A stretch of 64,000 nucleotides of DNA from Algorimicrobium hallyeonense. Its GTDB lineage: Bacteria; Bacteroidota; Bacteroidia; Flavobacteriales; Flavobacteriaceae. Shown here piece by piece: positions 52,427 through 60,896 of this stretch (within the stretch, counting starts at the first letter, position 1; each line of letters starts with the position of its first letter). The stretch is taken from NCBI RefSeq assembly GCF_042657385.1, contig NZ_JBHSLA010000001.1:1054001-1118000 (forward strand), read 5' to 3'. Under the pieces are notes generated by a model. That model did not search any database. It was not told the DNA's origin and saw only the letters and a list, made by a program, of their open reading frames with translations. Position numbers and translations under genes: made by a program.

Positions 52427-55180
52427 ATGAAACATGTAATTACGGCAATATTGCTACTAGTAGTATCTGCCACGTTTTCCCAAGTAAAAATTGAAGGTAT
52501 TGTAAAAGATAGTATAGGTAATCCACTGGAACTCGCCAATGTCATTGCTATAAACCAGCAAACAAGTAAATTGGAATCCTATGGAATTACTAACGATCAA
52601 GGGCGGTATAAGCTGACTTTAGAAAAAAATACAGATTATAAAGTTCAAGTCAGTTATATTGGTATGAAAACATCCGATGCATCCATTTCAACCAAAGAAG
52701 CTGATATTTCAAGAGATTTCACACTAGAGAATGATAATGCTTTAGATGAAATTGAATTGATTTACGAAATGCCTGTAACCGTTAAAGGCGATACGCTTAT
52801 TTATAATGCCGATTCGTTTAATAAAGGAACCGAACGGAAACTAGAAGATGTCCTTAAAAATTTGCCAGGTGTTGAAATAAATGCGGATGGTCAAATTGAA
52901 GTAGAAGGCAAGGTTGTCTCCAAAGTGATGGTGGAAGGTAAAGACTTTTTTGATGGCGATTCTAAATTAGCCACCAAAAACATTCCGGCCAATGCAGTAG
53001 ATAAAGTTCAAGTTCTTAAAAATTATGCCGAAGTTGGCCAATTAAGTGGGGTTCAAAACAATCAAGATAATATTGCTATTAATATTAAACTGAAAGAAGG
53101 AAAAGACGCCTTTTGGTTCGGAACTGTTACAGCAGGAGCTGGAGTAGCAGATGATAATGGCTTGTATTTAGCGCAGCCAAAATTGTTTTATTACAGCCCA
53201 AAATACAGTGTTAATGTTATTGGAGATATCAACAATATTGGTGAACTAGCCTTTACGCGTCGTGATTATTTTAATTTTGCAGGTGGTTTTAATCGACCTA
53301 GTCAAACGAGTGGTACCAATTTAAATTTAAGCGACAATGGTTTAGACTTTTTATCCCTTCAAAATAATCGAGCCAAAGAAATAAATGCCCGTTTTGGTGC
53401 TGCAAATTTTAGTTATTCTCCGAATGATAAATTAGATTTAAGCGGATTTGGAATTTATACGGGAAATAAAATTCGATTACAGGAAAACAGTAATGTCATT
53501 TATAATGATCCAGAACTAGGAATTCCTGATGAAAGCACTGAAAGTAATACCACACAACGTAGTGATTTGGGGATGTTGAAATTAAGTGCTAAATACAAAC
53601 CGAATGCTAGTAACCAATTGGATTATGAAATTTTAGGACGTATGTCTCAAGAAACACAAGAGCAAAATGTGTTTTCTACCGTTATTGGAGGAATTGCTCA
53701 AAATGAAGAGACAAACCCATTTAGTCTTAATCAGAATTTAAATTACTATTACACCTTAAATGAAAATAATATTTTTGCTTTTGAAGCCACTCACCTTTTA
53801 AAAGACGAAGATCCATTTTATAATGCACTTTTAGCCAACGATCCAACAAATAATGCCGATATGCCAAACGATCCTTATGATGATACGGCTGAAGATTTAG
53901 GGATGGATCAAAATCAATTTATTTACGATTTATCTCAAAACAAACGCGTTAAATCCAATCAATTGGATGCCAAGTTAGATTACTGGAACGTGCTAAACAA
54001 TAAGAGTAATATAAACGTAACTTTTGGAACTATTTTAAGTAATCAGAAGTTTAATTCTGATATATTTCAAACACTAGATGATGGATCTATCTTCAATAAT
54101 CAACCTGTAAATTATAATCCAGAGAATGATATTAACTATACCTTCACCGATTTGTATGTTGGTTTACATTACCAATTAAAAGCCGGAATTTTCACATTCA
54201 CTCCTGGTTTATCGGCTCACGCTTATAGTGCCAAGAATGAACAATTTGGTGTGGAATACAAAGATAATTTCTTCAGAGTTTTACCAGATTTTAACACGCG
54301 TATTCAATTTAAAAAGAGTGAAACCTTAACGTTTAACTACCGTATGCAAACGCAGTTTACAGACGTTAATCAATTAGCTGAAGGATTGGTGTTAAATAGA
54401 TACAATTCATTCTTTACGGGTAATCAAGAATTAGAAAGTTCATTGGCTCATAATTTAAGCTTAATGTATTTTAGTTTTAACATGTTCAATTATACCAATG
54501 TATTTGCTCGTGTGAATTACACAAAAAATATTGATAGAATTAGAACCGCTTCCCAGTTTCAATCTGGTAGTGTAATTAATGTTGGAACACCTTTTAACTC
54601 TAATTATGCTGACGAAAGCTTTTCAGCTAATGGTCGTTTTCAACGTGCTTTTGGAAAACTTCGTGCAACTGCCCAAGCTAATTTTAGTTATGCTAAGTTT
54701 AATCAGTTTATTTCCACTAGAGATAATCCAGGCGAGCTTACCCGTTCGGTTAATGAAAACTACAACCAATCATACACAGCTTCTTTACGGTCAAATTACC
54801 GGGAAGCACCAAATTTTGAAGTAAGCTATACCTACGGAATTCAAGATAACGACCAAGGTACGAGACGAACCAAGTTTTATACCAATGCGCCAAAATTAGA
54901 GTTTGATGCCTTAATTTGGAAAGCCTTTACCTTAAAATCCAGTTACGAGTATAACCTGTTAAGTGATGAAGCTGGTAAAATTAATAGTTTTGATTTCTGG
55001 GATGCATCATTAGCCTACCGAAAAGATGCAGATGCCAAATGGGAATTTGAAATGAAGGCAACTAACTTGCTAAATACCAAATCGCAAAGCCAAACAAATG
55101 CAGGTTCTTTGTCTGTAAGCACTAACGATTATTATATTCAACCGCGCTTTGTAACATTGCGCGTTATATACAACTTATAA
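52427..55180 (+). CDS. TonB-dependent receptor-like outer-membrane protein
   Basis: A 917-residue outer-membrane protein. The signal peptide (residues 1-19) is followed by a carboxypeptidase-regulatory-like domain (IEGIVKDSIGNPLELANVIAI), a plug-like region (LEDVLKNLPGVEINADGQIEVEGKVVSKVMVEGKDFFDGD) and a long beta-barrel ending in an aromatic strand (VTLRVIYNL). The plug fits the outer-membrane beta-barrel family of Bacteroidota rather than a SusC type; no SusD partner is next to it. It probably works with the GLPGLI protein. Confidence 0.87.
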   Translation: MKHVITAILLLVVSATFSQVKIEGIVKDSIGNPLELANVIAINQQTSKLESYGITNDQGRYKLTLEKNTDYKVQVSYIGMKTSDASISTKEADISRDFTLENDNALDEIELIYEMPVTVKGDTLIYNADSFNKGTERKLEDVLKNLPGVEINADGQIEVEGKVVSKVMVEGKDFFDGDSKLATKNIPANAVDKVQVLKNYAEVGQLSGVQNNQDNIAINIKLKEGKDAFWFGTVTAGAGVADDNGLYLAQPKLFYYSPKYSVNVIGDINNIGELAFTRRDYFNFAGGFNRPSQTSGTNLNLSDNGLDFLSLQNNRAKEINARFGAANFSYSPNDKLDLSGFGIYTGNKIRLQENSNVIYNDPELGIPDESTESNTTQRSDLGMLKLSAKYKPNASNQLDYEILGRMSQETQEQNVFSTVIGGIAQNEETNPFSLNQNLNYYYTLNENNIFAFEATHLLKDEDPFYNALLANDPTNNADMPNDPYDDTAEDLGMDQNQFIYDLSQNKRVKSNQLDAKLDYWNVLNNKSNINVTFGTILSNQKFNSDIFQTLDDGSIFNNQPVNYNPENDINYTFTDLYVGLHYQLKAGIFTFTPGLSAHAYSAKNEQFGVEYKDNFFRVLPDFNTRIQFKKSETLTFNYRMQTQFTDVNQLAEGLVLNRYNSFFTGNQELESSLAHNLSLMYFSFNMFNYTNVFARVNYTKNIDRIRTASQFQSGSVINVGTPFNSNYADESFSANGRFQRAFGKLRATAQANFSYAKFNQFISTRDNPGELTRSVNENYNQSYTASLRSNYREAPNFEVSYTYGIQDNDQGTRRTKFYTNAPKLEFDALIWKAFTLKSSYEYNLLSDEAGKINSFDFWDASLAYRKDADAKWEFEMKATNLLNTKSQSQTNAGSLSVSTNDYYIQPRFVTLRVIYNL

Positions 55181-55206
55181 TTAATCAGCACAACACGATT
55201 AATTAG

Positions 55207-55273
55207 GCTGCCTGACAAGTTATTATACTGATATTTAGAATAAAAATTCACTTTTCAGGCAGCTTTCTTTTTT
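55207..55273 (+). terminator. Terminator after the TonB-dependent receptor gene
   Basis: The 9-bp arms GCTGCCTGA (55207-55215) and TCAGGCAGC (55255-55263) enclose a 39-base AT-rich loop, and a T-rich tract follows. Confidence 0.65.
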
Positions 55274-55370
55274 GGGTATTTCACTTCTGTTTTTCCAGCT
55301 TATTATACGGTCTGTCTCATAGAAATGTTGTATTTTAATAGGTCACAATTTATTAACTAAAATTAGAATT

Positions 55371-56930
55371 ATGAGAAACATTTTTAAACACGGTTTGGCT
55401 GCTTTAGTTATGGTTTCCGTGGGCTTTATTCATGCACAAAACACGGATGCTGTTGTTGAAAATATTGTAAAAGAAGCTACTGAAAATTCACAATTAGAAC
55501 GTTTAGCACACGAAATGTTAGATGTAATTGGTCCGCGTTTAGTGGGAACACCACAAATGAAACAGGCCAATGATTGGGCTGTTGCTCAATATGGGGAATG
55601 GGATATTTCAGCTAGAAATGAAAAATGGGGAGAATGGCGTGCATGGGATCGTGGTATCACACATATTGATATGGTGCACCCAAGAATCCAATCGTTAGAT
55701 GGTATGCAATTAGCTTGGAGTCCAAGCACGGGATCCAAAGGAGTTACAGCAGAAGTAATAATACTTCCAACGGTTAAAGATTCTTTGGAGTTTAATAATT
55801 GGATGAAAAGTGTAAAAGGCAAATTCGTTATGACATCTATGTATCAAACTACGGGGCGTCCAGATTATAACTGGGAAGAGTTCGCAACAGACGAATCATT
55901 CGAAAACATGAAAAAAGAACGCGATTCGCTCTCAACAGAATGGTATGCCAACTTGAAGAGAATGGGTTATAATTCAAGAAATATTAATCAAGCATTAGAA
56001 ACGGTTGGAGCAGCCGGAATTATTACGTCCTACTGGTCTAAAGCATTTGGTTCTAACAAAATTTTTAGCGCAAGAACTGAAAAAATTCCAACCGTAGATA
56101 TTGAGCTGGAAGATTATACCATGTTATATCGTTTAGCAAAATACGGTAGTAAACCACGTGTAAAAATTGTAGCGGAATCTAAAGATTTAGGTGTAGCTAC
56201 AAATTATAATACTATAGCTGAAATAAAAGGTTCTGAAAAACCAGACGAGTATGTTATTATGTCAGCCCATTTCGATTCTTGGGATGGTGGAACTGGAGCT
56301 ACCGATAATGGTACTGGAACATTAGTTATGATGGAAGCTATGCGCATTCTAAAAAAGGTATATCCAAATCCAAAACGTACTATTTTAGTTGGTCATTGGG
56401 GAAGTGAGGAGCAAGGTTTAAATGGGTCTCGGGCTTTTGTGGAGGACCATCCTGAAATTGTGAAAAACATTCAAGCCGTATTTAATCAAGATAACGGAAC
56501 AGGTCGTGTTGTGAATCTTTCTGGTGCTGGTTTTTTGCATGCTTATGAGTATTTATCACGTTGGTTAGAGCCAGTTCCAAACGATATTTCAAAGCATATT
56601 GAAACTAATTTTCCAGGTTCGCCTAGTGGAGGTGGATCAGATAATGCATCGTTTTTAGCCGCTGGCGCGCCATCATTTAACTTGAGCTCATTAAGTTGGT
56701 CTTACTGGAATTATACATGGCATACAAATAGAGATACCTATGACAAAATTGTCTTTGACGACGTAAGAAGTAATGCTATTTTAACGGCTATTTTAGTTTA
56801 TATGGCTTGCGAAGATCCAAATAGAGCATCTTCCGAAAAAATAATACTACCAGTTAACGCGAGAACAGGTGAGCAACGTACTTGGCCAGAGCCACGTTCA
56901 CCACAGCGTAAAGGCGGTCTTAATGATTAA
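55371..56930 (+). CDS. Secreted M28-family metallopeptidase
   Basis: A 519-residue zinc peptidase with a signal peptide (to about residue 22, HAQ). The zinc ligands are visible: His300 in SAHFDSWDGG, Asp in TGATDNGTG, Glu pair in WGSEEQGLNGS, Asp in FNQDNGTG and His in YTWHTNRDTYD. The N-terminal 280 residues include a protease-associated-like domain. It probably removes amino acids from peptides outside the inner membrane. It is preceded by its own spacer and followed by a terminator. Confidence 0.9.
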   Translation: MRNIFKHGLAALVMVSVGFIHAQNTDAVVENIVKEATENSQLERLAHEMLDVIGPRLVGTPQMKQANDWAVAQYGEWDISARNEKWGEWRAWDRGITHIDMVHPRIQSLDGMQLAWSPSTGSKGVTAEVIILPTVKDSLEFNNWMKSVKGKFVMTSMYQTTGRPDYNWEEFATDESFENMKKERDSLSTEWYANLKRMGYNSRNINQALETVGAAGIITSYWSKAFGSNKIFSARTEKIPTVDIELEDYTMLYRLAKYGSKPRVKIVAESKDLGVATNYNTIAEIKGSEKPDEYVIMSAHFDSWDGGTGATDNGTGTLVMMEAMRILKKVYPNPKRTILVGHWGSEEQGLNGSRAFVEDHPEIVKNIQAVFNQDNGTGRVVNLSGAGFLHAYEYLSRWLEPVPNDISKHIETNFPGSPSGGGSDNASFLAAGAPSFNLSSLSWSYWNYTWHTNRDTYDKIVFDDVRSNAILTAILVYMACEDPNRASSEKIILPVNARTGEQRTWPEPRSPQRKGGLND

Positions 56931-56988
56931 TTAAACGCCGAGTTTAAAGCAATTTTCCTCTTAATGTATTAAGGAAAATTGTAACAAG

Positions 56989-57029
56989 AACTCATAATGA
57001 ATAACTAATGGATTCATTATGAGTTTTTT
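56989..57029 (+). terminator. Terminator after the M28 peptidase gene
   Basis: The 14-bp arms AACTCATAATGAAT and ATTCATTATGAGTT run into a T-tract. Confidence 0.85.
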
Positions 57030-57114
57030 GTGTTTTAATGTGGACATTATAGAAAAAAAGGAGCCGTTTTTTGCAAAAAGAAATAAAAACTATAATATAT
57101 TTACGCTCGGTTTT

Positions 57115-57196
<82 letters not shown>

Positions 57197-57206
57197 CTTT
57201 AACTCG

Positions 57207-57236
57207 AAAAATCCACACTGCCGTGTGGATTTTTTT
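57207..57236 (+). terminator. Terminator after tRNA-Tyr
   Basis: The 8-bp arms ATCCACAC and GTGTGGAT enclose a TGCC loop, flanked by A- and T-tracts that add to the stem. Confidence 0.85.
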
Positions 57237-57318
57237 GTGTTATAAAATGCGCGTGAGTTTACTCACAAGCGTATTTTATAACACAAAAAAATAAACTGCT
57301 TTTGCAGTTTGATTTTTC
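57230..57318 (+). other. Post-tRNA nested hairpin element, copy B
   Basis: A perfect 19-bp inverted repeat (57230-57248 with 57273-57291) encloses a 24-base core: a G-T pair, CGC/GCG, an AA bulge on the 3' side (57267-57268), a 5-bp stem GTGAG/CTCAC and a TTTA loop. A third hairpin AAACTGC/GCAGTTT (57293-57310) follows, with a GATTTTTC tail. The order, core length and bulge are those of copy A at 17423-17513. Its left arm starts inside the T-tract of the terminator. Confidence 0.7.
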
Positions 57319-57337
57319 AATTTCCAAAAGAGTTAAG

Positions 57338-57360
57338 CAGGATCAGCGCAGCTAATCCTG
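57338..57360. repeat. REP-like dyad, copy 1
   Basis: CAGGATCAGC-GCA-GCTAATCCTG, a 10-bp stem with one mismatch and a three-base loop. Confidence 0.65.
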
Positions 57361-57417
57361 TAATGTAACGCTTACTTTTCTGTTTTGTGTCTTTTTATGT
57401 TTTCAAGGAGTGGATTA

Positions 57418-57440
57418 CAGGATCAGCGTAGCTAATCCTG
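57418..57440. repeat. REP-like dyad, copy 2
   Basis: CAGGATCAGC-GTA-GCTAATCCTG, identical to copy 1 except one loop base, starting exactly 80 bases later. The two flank the end of the spacer before the DUF547 gene. Confidence 0.65.
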
Positions 57441-57457
57441 CCTTTTATATAAAAGTT

Positions 57458-58249
57458 TTAATTAAAATCTGCCCAATTATCTAAATCTAATGTCCAATCA
57501 TAATCGCCGTAATCTATCGAGAATTTTTCAGTGGTCGCTAATATAGCATAAGATTTCAGTATATCTTTTATGTCATTTTTAGAGCCAAAATCGCCTCGAA
57601 ACCATTTAAACAAAGGTGAAATGGTTACAATTTTCTTTTCGTTATCATAGGTGGTTGTTTTTATTAAATAATTTCTAGAGCTCATATCAAACTGTGCTTC
57701 TAGATTATCTGGCGTATAAATAGAGACAGGTGGACAATTTTTAGCACCACAATTTAAAACAAAATGAATTCTGAAATCGCGTTCGTCAACACGCAATGCG
57801 CGCTCAAATTTATTAGGAAACCATTTTCTAATTTTACCCAGTCCTAATTTCCATTGCGATTTTCTAATTATACCATGTTCAATTTTGTCAAAAGACACCA
57901 TGTTGCCGGCAATAGCAATTTGTTTTTTCTTGAAAAAAGCACCTCGATCCTCAAACAATTCTGGTTTATCGGTTAATATAATTTGAATATAGGCATTGTA
58001 TATATTCACCCAAAACGCTAGTTTTTCAGTATCCGTTTTTAATGCTGTGCTTAACGTTTCTAATGAGGTATTCTTTAAAATATCCTGAATGTCCTGTATG
58101 TTTTGTCCACTTTTTATTTTTGTCAACAGTTGTTCGGAAAGCGCATTAAAGTTCGTTGGTTCACTTGTATCTGTTTGTGCTTCGCCCTGAACAGAGATTA
58201 ATAGAACGGAAAGAAATAGGATGACTTGTTTTAAAATTGTTGTTTTCAT
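57458..58249 (-). CDS. DUF547 secreted protein
   Basis: A 263-residue protein with a signal peptide (residues 1-24, ending GEAQ). The DUF547 domain is clear from LAFWVNIYNAYIQIIL, the FKKKQIAIAGNMVSFDKIEHGIIR segment, and HFVLNCGAKNCPPVSIYTPDNLEAQFD, with its conserved Cys pair. The fold resembles transglutaminase-like cysteine proteins, but no activity is established. It is divergent from the glycosyltransferase, a neighbour sometimes found with this family. Confidence 0.88.
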   Translation of the reverse strand: MKTTILKQVILFLSVLLISVQGEAQTDTSEPTNFNALSEQLLTKIKSGQNIQDIQDILKNTSLETLSTALKTDTEKLAFWVNIYNAYIQIILTDKPELFEDRGAFFKKKQIAIAGNMVSFDKIEHGIIRKSQWKLGLGKIRKWFPNKFERALRVDERDFRIHFVLNCGAKNCPPVSIYTPDNLEAQFDMSSRNYLIKTTTYDNEKKIVTISPLFKWFRGDFGSKNDIKDILKSYAILATTEKFSIDYGDYDWTLDLDNWADFN

Positions 58250-58335
58250 GAATTTGTTTTTATGATGGGATTTTAGCTACAAAAGTAAGTTAGTTATAAA
58301 TCCACATCCTATAAATTTACGTATATTTCTTATAT

Positions 58336-59046
58336 ATGGTTTTAGTTAAAAGTATTTCAGTGATTATTCCGGCGCATAACGAACGAGATAACTTATTCGT
58401 TTTAGTACCACATTTAGTAGCTATTTCTCAAGGATTTAATGTTGAAATTATTATCGCCTTATCAGCGGAATCCCAGAGTATAAGTGCTAAAGATTTTCGG
58501 TGGAATGAGGTTTCTATACTTAGGTGTGCAAAAAAAGGTCGCGCCGTTCAAATGAATCAAGCAGCTAAAAGTGCTATGGGAGATATTCTAGTTTTCCTTC
58601 ATGCGGATGTTTTACCGCCATTAAGTTTTTTTAAGAATATTCAAGAAACAGTTGCATCAGGTATGGATGCTGGTTTTTTCTCTTATACATTTGATTCGGA
58701 TAATTTCTGGTTGAAAATAAATGCGCATTTCACTAAATCCGACGGCATATTTACTGGGGGTGGTGATCAATGTTTATTTATTAAAAAGTACGTTTTTGAA
58801 ATTTTAGGTGCTTTTGATGAAGATCAAGTTCTAATGGAAGATTTCGAGTTTTTTAAACGAATGAAGAAGGCCAAAACACCCTACACCATTGTAAATAACG
58901 ACTTAATTGTTTCGGCTAGAAAGTATCAAAACAATTCTTACCTAAAAGTTAACTTGTGTAATTTATTAATGGTTGTTTTATTCAAATGTGGCTATAAGCC
59001 CGAAAAATTAAAAACCTTATACGGCCGTATGCTTAAAACGACTTAA
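58336..59046 (+). CDS. Family 2 glycosyltransferase (TIGR04283-like)
   Basis: A 236-residue GT-A glycosyltransferase. It starts ISVIIPAHNERDNL, has the GRAVQMNQAAKSAMGDILVFLHADVLPP motif, whose HAD is the metal-binding DXD equivalent, and GGGDQCLFIKKYVFEILGAFDE with the late EDFEFFKRMK. The pattern GRA-x-QMN fits TIGR04283, a group linked by context to arsenosugar synthesis in cyanobacteria; here there is no arsenic gene, so the acceptor is unknown. Confidence 0.82.
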   Translation: MVLVKSISVIIPAHNERDNLFVLVPHLVAISQGFNVEIIIALSAESQSISAKDFRWNEVSILRCAKKGRAVQMNQAAKSAMGDILVFLHADVLPPLSFFKNIQETVASGMDAGFFSYTFDSDNFWLKINAHFTKSDGIFTGGGDQCLFIKKYVFEILGAFDEDQVLMEDFEFFKRMKKAKTPYTIVNNDLIVSARKYQNNSYLKVNLCNLLMVVLFKCGYKPEKLKTLYGRMLKTT

Positions 59047-59052
59047 CACAAA

Positions 59053-59082
59053 AAAAGCCTCACAAAAAAATGTAAGGCTTTT
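59053..59082. terminator. Bidirectional terminator between glycosyltransferase and metK
   Basis: The arms AAAAGCCT and AGGCTTTT lie between convergent genes, with A- and T-rich flanks. Confidence 0.75.
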
Positions 59083-59102
59083 AGAGATTTTTAAGGGTGA
59101 TA

Positions 59103-60392
59103 TTATAGGTCGAATGCGGCTTTTACTTTATCCACATAGTCTAATTTTTCCCATGTAAATAATTCAACATCCAAGGTAATGGATTCACCATTTAATTGTT
59201 CAAATGTCTTGGTAATAGTTTCGTTCTTTCGTCCCATATGCCCATAGGCAGCCGTTTCACTATACATAGGTTGGCGTAATTTCAATCTGCTTTCAATAGC
59301 AAATGGTCTCATATCAAAAATTTCAGTCACTTTCTGTGCTATCTCACCATCTGTTAAATTAAACGGACAGGTTCCATATGTGTCAATATAAATAGAGGTT
59401 GGTTTTACCACACCAATAGCATAACTAACTTGTACTAAAATTTCATCTGCAATACCAGCGGCAACCAAGTTTTTGGCAATGTGTCGTGTTGCATAAGCAG
59501 CACTTCTATCTACCTTACTTGGGTCTTTGCCTGAAAACGCACCACCACCATGGGCACCTTTTCCTCCATAAGTATCCACAATAATTTTACGACCCGTTAA
59601 ACCGGTGTCACCATGTGGTCCTCCAATAACAAACTTCCCTGTTGGGTTGATATGATAGGTGATATCGTCATTAAATAATTCCTGAATATGCTCCGGAAGT
59701 TTTGCAACCACGCGTGGAATTAGTACCTCTTTAATGTCCTTGTTTATTCGTGCTATCATTTCCTCTTCAGCTGCATTTTTATCTTCAGCAGATTTGGATT
59801 TTGGTAATACAAATTCATCGTGTTGTGTTGAAATGACAATAGCTTCAATACGTTGTGGTACATTGTCATCACTATACTCTATAGTTACCTGACTTTTAGA
59901 GTCAGGACGTAAATAGGTGATGTCTTTTTCTTCACGACGTAATTCTGCTAATTCTAATAACAATCTGTGCGATAAATCTAAAGCCAATGGCATATAGTTT
60001 TCGGTTTCGCTTGTCGCATAACCGAACATCATGCCTTGATCTCCTGCACCTTGTTCTTCTTTACTCGCTCGATCTACACCTCGATTAATGTCTTCTGACT
60101 GTTCATGAATGGCAGAAAACACACCACACGAACTACCATCAAACATATACGCGCCTTTGGTGTATCCAATTTTATTAATGGTATCACGTGCAATTTTCTG
60201 AACGTCTAGGTAGGTGTTGGATTTTACTTCGCCTGCTAAAACAACTTGCCCCGTTGTTACTAATGTTTCACAGGCTACCTTTGATTCGGGATCAAAAGCT
60301 AAAAAATTATCAATTAATGCGTCACTTATCTGGTCGGCAACTTTGTCTGGATGTCCTTCAGAAACACTTTCCGAAGTAAATAAATATGGCAT
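59103..60392 (-). CDS. metK: S-adenosylmethionine synthetase
   Basis: A 429-residue MetK that makes SAM from methionine and ATP. It begins MPYLFTSESVSEGHPDKVADQISDA, with the GAGDQGMMFGYA and GGGAFSGKDPSKVDRSAAYA signatures and the FVIGGPHGDTGLTGRK segment, all intact. The family is about 380-420 residues; here an insertion (SKSAEDKNAAEEEMIAR) near residue 180 adds length, common in Bacteroidota. It is divergent from the SAM-riboswitch operon and has a structured leader of about 130 bases. Confidence 0.96.
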   Translation of the reverse strand: MPYLFTSESVSEGHPDKVADQISDALIDNFLAFDPESKVACETLVTTGQVVLAGEVKSNTYLDVQKIARDTINKIGYTKGAYMFDGSSCGVFSAIHEQSEDINRGVDRASKEEQGAGDQGMMFGYATSETENYMPLALDLSHRLLLELAELRREEKDITYLRPDSKSQVTIEYSDDNVPQRIEAIVISTQHDEFVLPKSKSAEDKNAAEEEMIARINKDIKEVLIPRVVAKLPEHIQELFNDDITYHINPTGKFVIGGPHGDTGLTGRKIIVDTYGGKGAHGGGAFSGKDPSKVDRSAAYATRHIAKNLVAAGIADEILVQVSYAIGVVKPTSIYIDTYGTCPFNLTDGEIAQKVTEIFDMRPFAIESRLKLRQPMYSETAAYGHMGRKNETITKTFEQLNGESITLDVELFTWEKLDYVDKVKAAFDL

Positions 60393-60433
60393 AGTTTCAC
60401 TTATTTATGCGTTAAACACTGTGAAAAATTATG

Positions 60434-60501
60434 TGATTGCTGTGGCCTGCTAGAGTAGTAGAATTGAACTGCTTTAGCATTTTTTTATGAGGTTGCAATC
60501 A
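60434..60501 (-). promoter_or_regulatory. Structured leader of metK
   Basis: On the transcript, TGATTGC (60501-60495) pairs perfectly with GCAATCA (60440-60434), and inside it TGCTAAAG (60479-60472) pairs with CTCTAGCA (60455-60448), with one mismatch. It is a two-level stem of 68 bases ending 41 bases before the metK ATG. It does not show the SAM-I core, and there is no T-tract after it. Confidence 0.4.
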
Positions 60502-60531
60502 GACAAATTTTTCCTCTTAATTATTACGCTG

Positions 60532-60559
60532 CAAAAATAAGAAATTTAAATGGAACAAA
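60532..60559 (-). promoter_or_regulatory. Promoter of metK
   Basis: On the minus strand TATTTTTG (60539-60532) is a full -7 match. The upstream TTTG (60559-60556) is only 16 bases away, shorter than the usual spacing, so the -33 part is weak. Confidence 0.5.
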
Positions 60560-60651
60560 ATTTTTTTAGACTTTTTTTCACATTTAATTTGGTTATTATG
60601 AATTTGTATTGCAATATTTGTGCTCACAAAGTTCAAAAACTTACTGAAATG

Positions 60652-60771
60652 TTATCAAGAAAGGTGGAGGGATTAGACCCGTTGAAGCCTTAGCAACCCT
60701 TAGTTCTATACTATGAAGGTGCTAAATTCTACTTAATTTTCGATTCATTTATCGAAATATTGGATAGATAA
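60652..60771 (+). promoter_or_regulatory. SAM-I riboswitch (S-box aptamer)
   Basis: The aptamer core is clear: AGGTGGAGGGATTAGACCCG, then GATGAAGCC-like TTGAAGCCTTAGCAACC, and GAAGGTGCTAAATTC. P1 forms between TTATC (60652-60656) and GATAA (60767-60771), and the P4 hairpin is ATTTTCGAT-TCATTT-ATCGAAAT around 60737-60758. SAM binding is expected to favour the terminator that follows. It controls metY, OsmC and the acetyltransferase-aspartokinase fusion. Confidence 0.92.
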
Positions 60772-60778
60772 CTCAAAC

Positions 60779-60812
60779 GAAATTACTCATCTGTGATTTC
60801 AATTTTCTTTTT
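60779..60812 (+). terminator. Riboswitch expression-platform terminator
   Basis: The 8-bp arms GAAATTAC (60779-60786) and GTGATTTC (60793-60800) with a TCATCT loop are followed by AATTTTCTTTTT. It lies 8 bases after the aptamer P1, as expected for termination when SAM is bound. Confidence 0.6.
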
Positions 60813-60896
60813 AACATTTTTCTAATAGGTACGCTTCTAACGAGGCTTATTTGACTTTTGGTTTAATTTATTTATTAATTCAAAAAAACTAGAAAA

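Noticed and set aside
60434..60501. Second SAM-I riboswitch before metK
   Set aside because: The aptamer core (AGGTGGAGGG, GAAGCC, GAAGGTGC) is absent; only a two-level stem is seen.
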